Below are positions 40,863-49,979 of a DNA stretch of 64,000 nt, piece by piece; the first letter of the stretch is position 1; each line of letters starts with the position of its first letter. The DNA comes from Arthrobacter sp. D5-1. Its GTDB lineage: Bacteria; Actinomycetota; Actinomycetes; Actinomycetales; Micrococcaceae. The notes under the pieces are model-generated. The model did no database searches. It was not told where the DNA came from and worked only from the letters and a program-made list of their open reading frames with translations. The stretch lies in assembly GCF_017357425.1 (NCBI RefSeq), contig NZ_CP014571.1, forward strand, positions 4,030,001-4,094,000. Reading direction: 5' to 3'. The translations under genes and the position numbers were made by a program.

Positions 40863-41390
40863 TCAGTGCCCGGGCATCTCCAGGCAGCCGCCGTCCATAA
40901 TGCTGCCGCCGGTAGAAATGTCAACCTTGCCGTCGAAAGCCACATATCCGAAGAGGCATCCGCCTTGCGGCGACGCTGCCCCAAACCGCACACCATTTCC
41001 GTTGTCATCCGTCTGCACCGCGTCCGTAAGTCCAACGGAGCCGAACGCTTCCACTACTGCAGTTGCGGTGGTGGGCTCGCTGAGTGATTCAAGTGCCTTT
41101 CGAGCGGGTTCAAGATAGGAATTGAGATGTTCCCGCATGTCCGGCGTCAGGACTCTTCGCTGGCGGTACAGCTCGTTCGCCGCCATGGCCGCTTCAGGAT
41201 CCACGACCACACAGTCCTCCGTCACCACCGGGATTCCCTCCACAGAGCGACACACTTGCGGGGGCGTGCTTGGGGTCGGAGCATCAGTCGGCGCCGTGCT
41301 CACCCCTCCCGGAATCGCACAGCTGGTGGTCCCCAGGATGGCTGCCGGGATCAAACAAGACAGAAGTGTTTTGGATAATTTTTTCCCCAT
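40863..41390 (-). CDS. Lipoprotein of unknown function
   Basis: 175 residues. The signal MGKKLSKTLLSCLIPAAILG ends in the lipobox TTSC, followed by a Pro/Thr-rich linker (PTDAPTPSTPP) and a domain with three Cys residues (CRSVEGIPVVTEDCVVV; GCLFGYVAFDG; GCLEMPGH). Anchored on the outer face of the membrane. No family is recognised. Confidence 0.7.
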   Translation of the reverse strand: MGKKLSKTLLSCLIPAAILGTTSCAIPGGVSTAPTDAPTPSTPPQVCRSVEGIPVVTEDCVVVDPEAAMAANELYRQRRVLTPDMREHLNSYLEPARKALESLSEPTTATAVVEAFGSVGLTDAVQTDDNGNGVRFGAASPQGGCLFGYVAFDGKVDISTGGSIMDGGCLEMPGH

Positions 41391-41482
41391 CCAAGGACCC
41401 TACGGGACTGCCACTGTTCGGACCAGTTAATTCATCCATCGATTTTAGGTTGTCACCAACCAGTCGCGCAGTACCATGCCTT

Positions 41483-42058
41483 ATGGAATCTTTCACCTGG
41501 GCAAAAGCCTCCACTGATCACCCCGAGAAAACCAAGGTCGCCGTTCTGCTTCCCGGTTCCGGATATCCAGTGGAGGGCCCGGTCCTCTTCTGGATTGGTG
41601 AAATGCTGGGAGCCCTGGGCTGGCATGTTCAGGCTGCCCGGTGGACTCCTGATGATTCGCCCAGTGCTGCCCCTCACGAATTTGCGGCCGCTGCTGCCAC
41701 GCAGGCTTTTGCTGCCGCCCCCGACGCCGATCAGCGATTGATTGTCGCCAAATCATTTAGCACTTTGTGTATCCCGTGGGCCGAGGAAGCTCGCATCCCC
41801 GGCATCTGGCTGACACCACTGCTCACCGATGAGCGGGTCAGAAGCACCATCGGTGCATCGTCAAAGGACGACCTGTTCATCGGAGGTTCGCAGGACAAAC
41901 TGTGGGACGGCGGTCGTAAATCAGAGAGTGCAGGAACGTTCTTTGAGGTGCCCGGAGCCGACCACTCTTTGCAGATCCCTGGAGATTGGCGCGCCTCCCA
42001 ACAAGCCCAAGCTGAAGTGTTCACACGGGTTGAGGAGTTTGCCCTCGGGCTGGCCTAA
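41483..42058 (+). CDS. Small alpha/beta-hydrolase-like protein
   Basis: 191 residues from ATG 41483. KVAVLLPGSGYPVEGPVLFW gives the first strand and loop. LIVAKSFSTLCIPWAEE holds a serine in a K-S-F-S context at the nucleophile elbow position. GSQDKLWD and EVPGADHSLQIPGDW supply the likely Asp and His. This is the layout of dienelactone-hydrolase/TEX30-like proteins, though the elbow G-x-S-x-G is not canonical. Confidence 0.65.
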   Translation: MESFTWAKASTDHPEKTKVAVLLPGSGYPVEGPVLFWIGEMLGALGWHVQAARWTPDDSPSAAPHEFAAAAATQAFAAAPDADQRLIVAKSFSTLCIPWAEEARIPGIWLTPLLTDERVRSTIGASSKDDLFIGGSQDKLWDGGRKSESAGTFFEVPGADHSLQIPGDWRASQQAQAEVFTRVEEFALGLA

Positions 42059-42085
42059 ACGCCAATATTCAGCGGGAATAAAAGA

Positions 42086-42121
42086 GGTTGGGCTGGGCGC
42101 TGACGAGCGCCCAGCCCAACC
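42086..42121. terminator. Strong bidirectional terminator hairpin
   Basis: A perfect 16-bp stem, GGTTGGGCTGGGCGCT pairing with AGCGCCCAGCCCAACC, loop GACG, between the convergent hydrolase and MFS genes. It is flanked by AAAAGA on the left and TTTCAA on the right, so it can stop transcription from both sides. Confidence 0.85.
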
Positions 42122-42141
42122 CAGTTTCAAGCTGAACGCCT

Positions 42142-43464
42142 CTACAGAACCGTGGTCCGAGTCAGCGACAGGTCCTTCGTCTCGCGGAAGAACAAGACCA
42201 CCACCACGCCGGATGCCAGTGCCATGCCCATCAGGTAGAAGGCCGGAGCCAGCGGGGTTCCGAAGCCGGCCACCAGGCCGGTGGCCACGAAGGGCGCAGT
42301 TCCACCGAACAGCACGTAGGCCAGGGTGTAGCCAATAGCTGAGCCGGAGGCCCGGACCGAGGAAGGGAACATCTCCACCAGCGCCGGAACGTTGGAGGTT
42401 CCGATCACGGCTACCAACGCACCCAGGACGCTCGTTCCAAGGATCGCGAAGCCGAGACCCAGCGGCATGATGGAGAACGCGGGGATGGTCATCACCACGA
42501 AGCCAACGCACGCCACCAGCAGCATCTTCTTACGACCAAAGCGGTCGCTCCCACGCGCAGCCAGAGGACAAACTGCCGTGTACACCAGCATGGTGATCAC
42601 GCTGGTGATCATCGATTCGGCAGAGGAGTAGCCAAGGCTTGAGGTCATGTACGCGATCATGTAGCTGCTCATCAGGTAGTAAGCGATGGCGTTGGTGATG
42701 CTGTATCCGAAGAGCGTGAAGATCTGGCGGGAGCACATTCGGATGGCATCACCCAGGGGCCGCTTTGCCACTTCGCCAGTCTTTTCCAAACCGCGGAACA
42801 CGGGAGTGTCGTCCACCTTGGACCGGATATACAGGCCAATCAAACCAAGAGGTGCCGCGAGCAGGAACGGAATCCGCCAGCCCCAGGCTTGAAGGTCTTC
42901 CGTGCTCAAGGTGGCAGTAATGGCGGCACCCAGCAACGCGCCGGCAACCGAGGCCAGCCCAACGGTGGCCGGGATGATGCTGGCGTACGTTGCCCGCTTT
43001 CCTTCCGGGGCGTACTCAACAATGAAGGCCGAGGAACCCGTGTATTCGCCGCCCGTTGTGAAGCCCTGCACCGCACGGAACAGGAACAGCAGGATCGGAG
43101 CCCACACGCCGATCACCGCGAACGTCGGCAGGATACCGATGCAGAACGTCGCCGCACTCATGATCAGCACACACAGGCCGAGCATCTTGTTACGGCCAAT
43201 CCGGTCGCCGTAGCGTCCAAAGAAAGCCGCCCCCAGCGGCCTGGCGATGAAGCCGCCGGCGAAGATCGCCCACACGGCCAGAAGTGACGCCGTCGTGGAG
43301 TAATCAGGGAAGAAGAGCTTCGCGATGGTGACGGACATGACCGCATAGGCCGCGGAGTCGAACCATTCGACGAAATTTCCGACGGCGGCCGCTGCGGCGA
43401 CGCGCTTCAGGCTGCGCCGGGGGGAGGACTCGGTGTCAGCGACTTTCTGGGTCATCGTATTCAT
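42142..43464 (-). CDS. MFS transporter, metabolite:H+ symporter type
   Basis: 440 residues, 12 predicted helices. GNFVEWFDSAAYAVMSVTIA and RPLGAAFFGRYGDRIGRNK are typical of the MHS group (proline/betaine, benzoate, shikimate-type). RAVQGFTTGGEYTGSSAFIV fits helix 4-5. Its ATG overlaps the acyl-CoA ligase stop (ATGA), so it is the third gene of the crotonase / ligase operon and presumably imports the acid those enzymes activate. Confidence 0.9.
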   Translation of the reverse strand: MNTMTQKVADTESSPRRSLKRVAAAAAVGNFVEWFDSAAYAVMSVTIAKLFFPDYSTTASLLAVWAIFAGGFIARPLGAAFFGRYGDRIGRNKMLGLCVLIMSAATFCIGILPTFAVIGVWAPILLFLFRAVQGFTTGGEYTGSSAFIVEYAPEGKRATYASIIPATVGLASVAGALLGAAITATLSTEDLQAWGWRIPFLLAAPLGLIGLYIRSKVDDTPVFRGLEKTGEVAKRPLGDAIRMCSRQIFTLFGYSITNAIAYYLMSSYMIAYMTSSLGYSSAESMITSVITMLVYTAVCPLAARGSDRFGRKKMLLVACVGFVVMTIPAFSIMPLGLGFAILGTSVLGALVAVIGTSNVPALVEMFPSSVRASGSAIGYTLAYVLFGGTAPFVATGLVAGFGTPLAPAFYLMGMALASGVVVVLFFRETKDLSLTRTTVL

Positions 43465-45053
43465 GATTGTTGTCCTTCGGGGCGGGGAGAGGCTACAACG
43501 TGTGGGAGTTCGCGGAGCTGGGCGCGCTGGACTTTGCCGGTGGCAGACTTCGGGAGCGCGGTGACGTATTCAATGAATCGTGGGTAGGCGAAGCGGGAGA
43601 AGTTCTCCTTCACATGCGCCACGATGGTTTCTCTCAGTTCCGCTCCCCCAGCGTGACCGGGCATTAGTTCGATCCATGCCTTGATGGACTGGCCGCGTAG
43701 CTCGTCAGGCACACCTGTCACAGACACGTCCCTGACGGGATCGAGCTCGCGAATGACTGCCTCCAGCTCATAGGGTCCAACGCGGTATCCGGACGTTTTG
43801 ATGACGTCGTCGGTCCTCCCCAGGAACCAGAAATAGCCGTCATCGTCCGTGTAGGCCTGGTCCTTGGTGTGGTACCAACCGCCCCCGAATGCAGTGGCGG
43901 ACGCCTCCGGCATGTTCCAGTATCCCAAGGGAAATTGCGGGTTGGAGCGCGCACGGAGGCAGATCTCGCCGGTCTCGCCGACCGGGACTTCCTGCTCGTT
44001 TTCGTCCAGCAACCGGACGTCCCATCCAGGAAGTGGACGGCCCATGGACCCCGGCTTCACTGGCACATCGGGGTAGTTGCCCAGCAGCGGGTAGGACTCG
44101 GTGGAACCGTAATAGTCCAGCAGCGTCACCCCGTACTGCGACTCGAACCAGGTGATCAGGTCCGGCGTCAGCGGCTCGTTGGACGAGCAAACCGTCCGCA
44201 GGGACAGCGGGAAACGAGTACCGGCGTCGGGCACCTCTTCGCGCATCTTGCGCAGGAACGTCGGATTGACGAGGGCACTGGTGACGCGGTGGCGGCTCAT
44301 GCTGTCCAGGAGGGCTGCGGGGTTGAAGCCGCCGCTGGGCCGGAAGACCAAATGCGTGGCACCGAGTCGCAGCGGGCCCATGAGCTTGGCGAGCGACCAC
44401 GCCCAGTCCCCCGCGCCGTAAAACACGTCGCCGTCGCCGATCTGGTGGCAGTATTCGAACTCGTTGTGGCCCAACAGGGTCCGGTGTGCGTGCACGATTC
44501 CCTTCGCGCGGCCGGTAGTTCCCGAGGTGTAGAAGATGAGTGCGGGGTCGTCGGCTGCGGTTTCGACGTCCTGGAACTCTGTGGGTTCCTCTTTGATGGC
44601 CGGGCTGTCGATGTCGATGAAGGTGCCCTCGTAGTCCTGGAACAGGTGTTTCGCTGACTCCTCGGCGATGATCACCGACGCGCCGCTGTCTTCCAGCCGG
44701 AAGCGGATGGGCTCCGCGGCCCAGAGCAGGGACATGGTGACCAGGATGGCACCGGTCCGCAGCACACCGAGGTACGCGGCCGGGGTGTCGGAGCGCTGGG
44801 GCAACAAGACGGCGACGCGGTCACCTTTCTTGATGCCGGCCTTTTGCAGCGTGCTCGCGATCTGGCGGGAACGGTCCTGGATTTCGCCCCAGCTCACCTC
44901 TCGTTGACCTTCGACGGCGGACTCCAGGATGAGTGCCCGCTTGTCCCTTGGGTGGTGGTCGGCGACGTCGACGGCCATGTTGTAGAGCTCCGGAATCTCC
45001 CAGCGGTGGCTGTTCCGTAGTTCGATGTAGCGGTCTTGGGTGGCTGTTTTCAC
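43461..45053 (-). CDS. AMP-forming acyl-CoA ligase
   Basis: 530 residues. P-loop-like A3 motif is LIFYTSGTTGRAKGIVHAHR. LLDYYGSTESYPLLGN is the A5 region, and DDDGYFWFLGRTDDVIKTSGYRVGP covers A7-A8. The catalytic Lys is in KSATGKVQR near the C-terminus. It resembles benzoate/medium-chain acyl-CoA ligases. The enzyme joins a carboxylate to CoA using ATP. The substrate is unknown, but the operon with a crotonase and MHS carrier points to an aromatic or alicyclic acid. Confidence 0.9.
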   Translation of the reverse strand: MKTATQDRYIELRNSHRWEIPELYNMAVDVADHHPRDKRALILESAVEGQREVSWGEIQDRSRQIASTLQKAGIKKGDRVAVLLPQRSDTPAAYLGVLRTGAILVTMSLLWAAEPIRFRLEDSGASVIIAEESAKHLFQDYEGTFIDIDSPAIKEEPTEFQDVETAADDPALIFYTSGTTGRAKGIVHAHRTLLGHNEFEYCHQIGDGDVFYGAGDWAWSLAKLMGPLRLGATHLVFRPSGGFNPAALLDSMSRHRVTSALVNPTFLRKMREEVPDAGTRFPLSLRTVCSSNEPLTPDLITWFESQYGVTLLDYYGSTESYPLLGNYPDVPVKPGSMGRPLPGWDVRLLDENEQEVPVGETGEICLRARSNPQFPLGYWNMPEASATAFGGGWYHTKDQAYTDDDGYFWFLGRTDDVIKTSGYRVGPYELEAVIRELDPVRDVSVTGVPDELRGQSIKAWIELMPGHAGGAELRETIVAHVKENFSRFAYPRFIEYVTALPKSATGKVQRAQLRELPHVVASPRPEGQQS

Positions 45054-45070
45054 TTTGGTGTCCCGTCCCT

Positions 45071-45835
45071 TCAGCGGCGGCCGGCGAGGAAGCGGGCCAT
45101 CTCGCGCTGCGGTTCGCCGGTGCCGTATGCCTCGCGGTGAACACGCTTGGCTTCTGCCATCGCGTCGCTGAGGTCGTCGTCTTCCAGGCTGCGCAGGCGG
45201 TTCTTGGTCAAGCGGACCGCGCCCGGAGGAAGCAGGCTCAAGCGGGCGGCGAGGTCCTTCGCGTAAGCCAGCACGCCGCCGTCGTCCGCCAAGTAGTTAA
45301 GGAGGCCGAGCCGCTGAGCCTCGGCAGCATCCACCAGCTCGCCGGTGAGGACGAATTGGGAGGTCTTGGACTTGCCGAGGATGCTCCACATGGCCCAGAT
45401 GCCGGTGATGCTGGGGATGCCGGAGAGGACTTCGGGCTGGCCCATGCGGACTTTGGAGTCGCCGACGCGCAGGTCCGCGAGGAGCGAGTACTGGAAACCG
45501 GAGCCGGCGGCGACGCCGTTGACCGCGGCGATGGTGATCTGGTCGAGGTTGCGCACGGCGCGGTAGAGGCGGTCGAAGCCGTCGATCCAGGCCTCGGCGG
45601 ACCCGTGGTCCTCGGGGTTCATGGATGCGGTCTCGGCGAGGTCCTGCCCCGCGCAGAAAGCACGGCCGCTGCCGGTGAGGATGACTGTGCGGACCTCGTC
45701 GTTGCCTTTGAGGCTTTCCAGATAGTCGATGAGTTCGTTGCGCATGGCCTCGGTCCAGGCGTTGAGCTTGTCCGGGCGGTTGAGGGTGATGATGGCGGTG
45801 GGGCCGGTCTGTTCGAAGAGGACATCCTGGGACAT
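45071..45835 (-). CDS. Enoyl-CoA hydratase/isomerase (crotonase) family protein
   Basis: 254 residues. Oxyanion-hole segments are GSGRAFCAGQDLAETASM and NGVAAGSGFQYSLLADLR. Of the two glutamates of enoyl-CoA hydratase, one is kept (MGQPEVLSGIP) and the other is Gln (GFQYS), which fits an isomerase-type or other one-acid mechanism better than hydration. It is the first gene of the operon, with AAAGGA before ATG 45835, divergent from the LysR gene. Confidence 0.9.
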   Translation of the reverse strand: MSQDVLFEQTGPTAIITLNRPDKLNAWTEAMRNELIDYLESLKGNDEVRTVILTGSGRAFCAGQDLAETASMNPEDHGSAEAWIDGFDRLYRAVRNLDQITIAAVNGVAAGSGFQYSLLADLRVGDSKVRMGQPEVLSGIPSITGIWAMWSILGKSKTSQFVLTGELVDAAEAQRLGLLNYLADDGGVLAYAKDLAARLSLLPPGAVRLTKNRLRSLEDDDLSDAMAEAKRVHREAYGTGEPQREMARFLAGRR

Positions 45836-45924
45836 TAGGGAGTTTCCTTTGGTTCGTTGGGGCTTCTTGATTCCCATCTGACCATCGGCGAATGTGACCC
45901 GTCTAACATCAACATCTACTCGCC

Positions 45925-45934
45925 TTGATATCAA
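45925..45934. promoter_or_regulatory. Candidate LysR binding site
   Basis: TTGATATCAA, a perfect palindrome of the T-N(x)-A type used by LysR proteins, lies 18 bp before the LysR start and 90 bp from the divergent crotonase start. A further TGATAT follows at 45937. Assignment is by position. Confidence 0.5.
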
Positions 45935-45951
45935 ACTGATATGGTGCGGCG

Positions 45952-46845
45952 ATGGACCTCCACCATCTCAAGTACTTTGTGGTGCTCTCCGAAGAGCTTC
46001 ATTTCGGCCGTGCTGCGCAGCGTCTGCATATGGCCCAGCCGCCACTTTCGCAGCGGATCAAGGATCTGGAGAAGGAGCTCGGAGTGCTGCTGTTCCACCG
46101 CCGACGCACCGGTGTGGAGCTCTCCGAAGCAGGAGCCTTGCTGTTGGAGCACGCGCGTGGGGTGCTGGATCACGTGGCTATGGCGCAGGAGTCGATGCGT
46201 CGGATCCGGCCTGGCGCTTCGGGAATCCTGCAGGTGGCCGTGCCGCCTGACACGAACCCGGTTGCCCTGTCCACGATGGTTTCTACGTTTGCTGCGTCTG
46301 CGCCTGATGTTCTGTTGAACCTGCACGAGCTCACCACCGTTGAGCAGGTTGAGCGACTGCGCGACGGCGAACTGGACGTTGCCGTGGTGCGTCACCCTTT
46401 GAGCAGCGTGGGTTTCGAGTCGGGTGCTTTGTATTCGCGGGCTCTAGGTGTGGTGCTCAATGCTTCGCACCCGCTGGCCGCGCTTGAGTCTGTGCGGCTT
46501 GGCGATCTTGCCGGGAGCCCGTTGATCATCTTCCCGCGGCACATGGCGCCCACTCTGTACGACTCGTTTCTGCACACGTGCCGGGATTTTGGCTATCTTC
46601 CTGCGGCTATTGTTCATGCGCGGAATCAGCACTTCACGCACGGGCTGATCCTGGCCGGCCGCGGGGTGCACTTCAACGAGGAGCCGTGGACGCCTCTTCC
46701 TTCGGGGATAGTGTGGCGTCCTTTGGTTGGTGATCCGTTGGCATGGCGGACCTCGGCGCTGTGGCTGAAGAGTCGACGGTCAGCGGAGACGGATGCGTTC
46801 GCTGCGGCAGTTGGGGCCGGGCTGGAAGCGGGTGGGCACGGTTGA
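45952..46845 (+). CDS. LysR-family transcriptional regulator
   Basis: 297 residues. N-terminal HTH: LHHLKYFVVLSEELHFGRAA, then QRLHMAQPPLSQRIKDLEKE. The effector domain (about 90-290) has GILQVAVPPDTNPV and ARGVHF-like segments of the BenM/CatR group. It is divergent from the crotonase / ligase / MFS operon and probably activates it when the substrate or CoA ester is present. Its last 45 codons are duplicated as a remnant at 21.3 kb. Confidence 0.93.
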   Translation: MDLHHLKYFVVLSEELHFGRAAQRLHMAQPPLSQRIKDLEKELGVLLFHRRRTGVELSEAGALLLEHARGVLDHVAMAQESMRRIRPGASGILQVAVPPDTNPVALSTMVSTFAASAPDVLLNLHELTTVEQVERLRDGELDVAVVRHPLSSVGFESGALYSRALGVVLNASHPLAALESVRLGDLAGSPLIIFPRHMAPTLYDSFLHTCRDFGYLPAAIVHARNQHFTHGLILAGRGVHFNEEPWTPLPSGIVWRPLVGDPLAWRTSALWLKSRRSAETDAFAAAVGAGLEAGGHG

Positions 46846-47018
46846 TTGAGAGCGTTTGCAGAACCCCTTGAAGGTCTTGGCGCCTGAAGCGTAACCTGCA
46901 CGCAAGAATGCGTTCGCTGCGGCAGTTGGGGCCGGGCTGGAAGCGGGTGGGCACGGTTGATTGAGAGCGTTTGCAGAACCCCTTGAAGGTCTTGGCGCCT
47001 GAAGCGTAACCTGCACGC
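46793..47018. repeat. Tandem 113-bp duplication over the LysR 3' end
   Basis: The block beginning ATGCGTTCGCTGCGGCAGTT (46793-46905) is repeated directly at 46906-47018. It spans the last codons and stop of the LysR gene and part of the intergenic region. The copies look identical, so the duplication is recent; it does not alter the LysR protein. Confidence 0.9.
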
Positions 47019-47056
47019 AAGAAGCGGAGATTGCAAGATCGGCCTAGGAGCGCGGC

Positions 47057-47440
47057 ATGAATGTGCTGAGCCAGATACTCGCCGGATCCACCAGCCTGGC
47101 GCTGATAAGCGTTGGCATCCTGGAGATCTTCTTCCATGGCGATCAACGGTTCCACCGGATCTTCCTCATTAGGCCGGAAGACGTGCGCGCAGTGCGGATG
47201 TGGGCGATGAATGTTGGCGCCTACAACATCACCTTCGGCCTGGGCATCGCAGTGGGCCTGTGGCTGGTGAACTTCTCAAGCAGTCCCGCCAGCGGGTCGG
47301 CGATAATCATCTTCTGCTGCTCGTGCCACGTCTTCCTTGGTTTCTGGCTCTGGGTCACAGAGAAGCGCCTTCTGGTCAGCGCCATCGGTCAGTCTCTCTT
47401 TCCCGCGCTGGTGATTGTTTTCTACGTTCTTCTTCACTAG
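47057..47440 (+). CDS. DUF1304 membrane protein, copy 2
   Basis: 127 residues, four helices, nearly identical to the protein encoded at 21565-21948; differences include NFSSSPASGSAIIIF for NFSGNPASGSAIVIF. It lies downstream of the intact LysR gene, which suggests this is the parental locus and the 21-kb locus the copy. Function unknown. Confidence 0.85.
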   Translation: MNVLSQILAGSTSLALISVGILEIFFHGDQRFHRIFLIRPEDVRAVRMWAMNVGAYNITFGLGIAVGLWLVNFSSSPASGSAIIIFCCSCHVFLGFWLWVTEKRLLVSAIGQSLFPALVIVFYVLLH

Positions 47441-47635
47441 TGGGGCAGCAGTGAATGACCGACAGGACTTCGATTGAGTTGCTCGACTACGCCGCGGCGA
47501 TCTGGTCGGCAACACCGTATCCGGCTGCCACCGCCGCTCCGGCTGGACGTGATGACTGGGGGCCCTTGGTGCCGGCCATCGCGCGGCAGAACAGGTCCGT
47601 CGGCAATATGAGGAACAGCGGGCTACGCTTGGCGG

Positions 47636-48328
47636 GTGCAAATTCGAGCCGTCCTGTTCGATCTAGACAACACTCTGTTCGATCATCCGTCATCCGCCCG
47701 TGCCGGTGTGGATGCTTTTCTTCAACATCTTGGAACGGAGGGTTCCAACGAACTTACACGTTGCTGGTTTCAAATCGAGGAAGTCATTTACAACCGGTTC
47801 CTCGCGAACGAACTCACATTCCAGGAACAGCGCCGTGAGCGACTCCGCCAGTTCCTCCCGTTAGCCGGGCTTTCAGTTCCCCAAACGAGCGCCCGAATCG
47901 ATGAGCTATTCAACAAATACCTCGAGAACTACGAGGACGCCTGGATGGCCTTTCCAGACGCGGCGCCGGCATTGAAGAACCTCCGGGCCATCGGCATGCC
48001 GGTGGGCATCATCACCAACGGGAACCACGACCAGCAAACGTCCAAGGTCAACAGAATCGGGCTCGAACCCCTCCTCGACCGGGTATTCAGCTCCGAACAC
48101 ATAAACCACGCCAAACCGGCACAAGAGGCGTTCTTACAGCCCTGCAGAAGCATGAATGTGTCGCCGGCGGCGACCCTTTATATCGGAGACAACTACCGAG
48201 TCGATGTCGAAGGAGCCCGGAACGCGGGGCTACAAGCCTTACATCTCAACCGCGAAGGCTCGATGCGGGAGGGAACCATCCAAAGCCTTGCGGAATTGCC
48301 TCTTCGCCTCGTCGAAGGATCCCTTTAG
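47636..48328 (+). CDS. HAD-superfamily hydrolase
   Basis: 230 residues. Motif I is VLFDLDNTLFD (nucleophile Asp), motif II GIITNGNHDQQ, motif III Lys in NHAKPAQEAF, and motif IV LYIGDNYRVDVEGARNAG. A helical cap lies between motifs I and II. It is a small-molecule phosphatase of the YjjG/HAD-IA kind; the substrate is not given by the sequence. GTG start at 47636 with a weak ribosome site. From 47441 to 47635 nothing was recognised. Confidence 0.88.
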   Translation: MQIRAVLFDLDNTLFDHPSSARAGVDAFLQHLGTEGSNELTRCWFQIEEVIYNRFLANELTFQEQRRERLRQFLPLAGLSVPQTSARIDELFNKYLENYEDAWMAFPDAAPALKNLRAIGMPVGIITNGNHDQQTSKVNRIGLEPLLDRVFSSEHINHAKPAQEAFLQPCRSMNVSPAATLYIGDNYRVDVEGARNAGLQALHLNREGSMREGTIQSLAELPLRLVEGSL

Positions 48329-48409
48329 GTTCGTCGGTTGTACGCGAAAAACCCCACGGAGCACTATTTTGGACTCTCCTTTGTCGACCGAATGTCTCCC
48401 CTCGGAACG

Positions 48410-48436
48410 CGCCCGTTAACCGATCCCTACCGGGTA
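48410..48436. repeat. Outlying copy of palindromic repeat
   Basis: CGCCCGTTAACCGATCCCTA plus CCGGGTA is the only clear family member outside 8-22 kb. It lies in the 190-bp gap after the HAD gene. Confidence 0.5.
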
Positions 48437-48518
48437 CTCGGCCGAGCATGCGAAATGCTCAAGCGTCGCTCGCTTCGACGAGTAACGGGACATCCCGGGC
48501 TGCGCTGGGACGAGGATT

Positions 48519-48836
48519 CTAGGAGTCGAGTCCAGGCACCGACGCCTTCAAAAGTGTGATCACTTCAGGATCGATTTGGGGCTCCCGGACGAGGCTCACT
48601 ATCGGTTCGTACCACCGCAATACACAATCGGAATTAAGCCTCCCGAATGCAATCAGGTCTTCGTCCGAAAGGTTATCCCCGTCGATGAGCCGGCGAAGGG
48701 AAGCAAGTGACTCTGACGCAAGAATGATCAATTCTGCGTCAACCGGAGCGATCGGCTCGCCGCTAGTCCACGATCGGAGAGGCTCGCCGGGCCTGTAGTT
48801 GGAAGATTCCCGGGGCACTTCTGGTGTGCTACTCAT
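48519..48836 (-). CDS. Hypothetical protein
   Basis: 105 residues (VDAELIILASESLASLRRLI; DLIAFGRLNSDCVLRWYEPI). Mostly helical, acidic, no signal or membrane helix. No family is recognised. Confidence 0.55.
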   Translation of the reverse strand: MSSTPEVPRESSNYRPGEPLRSWTSGEPIAPVDAELIILASESLASLRRLIDGDNLSDEDLIAFGRLNSDCVLRWYEPIVSLVREPQIDPEVITLLKASVPGLDS

Positions 48837-49053
48837 TGTGTGCAGCCTACCGGCAGTCGTGCAGGGCAGAACTGAGCTGGAGGCCTATACGCTATCCGCA
48901 GCCATGGACCAAGCGGAGCACCGCCCGCAAGCCGGTCCCCACCGCTCGCTATGAGAGATCCAGCTGCACGCCCTAACAAGCCCGCCGTTCCAGCTACTGG
49001 CAATTCCCGTCAGACCCGCCCGCAAGACTGCGGTGTAGGCGCCCTATACCGCT

Positions 49054-49470
49054 TCATGGTTTTCGCTCCTCTTCCCCGGAATCACGACCTTTTGATTCGC
49101 TGTCCACTTCGTACGGGACGACGACGACTTGAACGTCGTCTTCATAAATGACGGTGCCGGGATCGGTTGAGTAGAACACGCGGCAGGGGACGTCATGCCG
49201 GCGCAGAAGATCGATGTAGAAATCCGTTTTCTCCAACAAGTGAGTGGCCGACACTTTGAACCAAGCCTGTGCGCCCGGGGCTGCGTAGATCGACGCCTCA
49301 GGCGTTACGTAAGCCGCGTCGTAAAATTCGTTGGTACTGCGCCAACGGCCCCAATCTTCGGTGCTGAGGCTGCCCTCCTTCGCCAATCGGTTCGCCAGGG
49401 CGAAGATCCCAAGGTGTCGCCCTTTTGCATCAGGTGTACTCGATTGGTAGCGCACAAAGCGTTGTTCCAT
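49054..49470 (-). CDS. Hypothetical protein, paralogue of the 27.5-kb gene
   Basis: 138 residues (MEQRFVRYQSSTPDAKGRHL; GIFALANRLAKEGSLSTEDW; VIYEDDVQVVVVPYE). It follows the same order of conserved blocks as the protein at 27482-27871 but adds a charged C-terminal tail (SESKGRDSGEEERKP). The two lie on the same strand 22 kb apart, both next to unrelated orphans. Confidence 0.65.
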   Translation of the reverse strand: MEQRFVRYQSSTPDAKGRHLGIFALANRLAKEGSLSTEDWGRWRSTNEFYDAAYVTPEASIYAAPGAQAWFKVSATHLLEKTDFYIDLLRRHDVPCRVFYSTDPGTVIYEDDVQVVVVPYEVDSESKGRDSGEEERKP

Positions 49471-49565
49471 AACGCCTAGCCAACCAGCTGGGTTATCGGA
49501 TCACAGGGATTGACGACGCGGCGTCCGTATCAGCCCTTCGTGCTGACGGACGGGTCGAGTCTCGA

Positions 49566-49979
49566 CTAGCCGCCAGCCAGCCGCCCCTCCGAACGTCGTC
49601 GCAGTGACATTAAAGCGAGCGCGTACAACAGGCCGCGGGCCACGCCGAACAACCAAGGGAATGGCAGGTCGAAGCCTATCCAGAACACTGCTTCCACAGG
49701 CAGGAGGACTAGCCCAAGAACCAGCCCGGACTTGCGCCCCCTCCACGCCAGCCAAGCCGCCCACGACGCAACCAGCACTACACCAAGGAAAGCAATGAGC
49801 AGCGCCACGAAGGTCCAGCTTTGCAGGCCGTCCCATGGACCCGCGTACATCGGGAACAGGTCCATGAACATCGGCAGGTACCCGTTCTTTAGGAGGTAGA
49901 TGCCGACTGGAATAGCCGGGATCCCGAATGCTGCAGCGTAGATCCACGTCAGCACGGCCGCTACACGCGCTTTCCGCAT
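49566..49979 (-). CDS. Membrane protein
   Basis: 137 residues with four hydrophobic helices (VAAVLTWIYAAAFGIPAIPV; FVALLIAFLGVVLVASWAAW; GLVLGLVLLPVEAVFWIGFD; VARGLLYALALMSL). CGAGGAAG before ATG 49979 sets the start. No family is recognised. Confidence 0.65.
   Translation of the reverse strand: MRKARVAAVLTWIYAAAFGIPAIPVGIYLLKNGYLPMFMDLFPMYAGPWDGLQSWTFVALLIAFLGVVLVASWAAWLAWRGRKSGLVLGLVLLPVEAVFWIGFDLPFPWLFGVARGLLYALALMSLRRRSEGRLAGG

Noticed and set aside
46626..47155. Minus-strand frames of 136 and 160 codons over the tandem duplication
   Set aside because: They exist only because the 113-bp repeat (113 is not a multiple of 3) keeps frames open, and they contain repeated segments without coding features.
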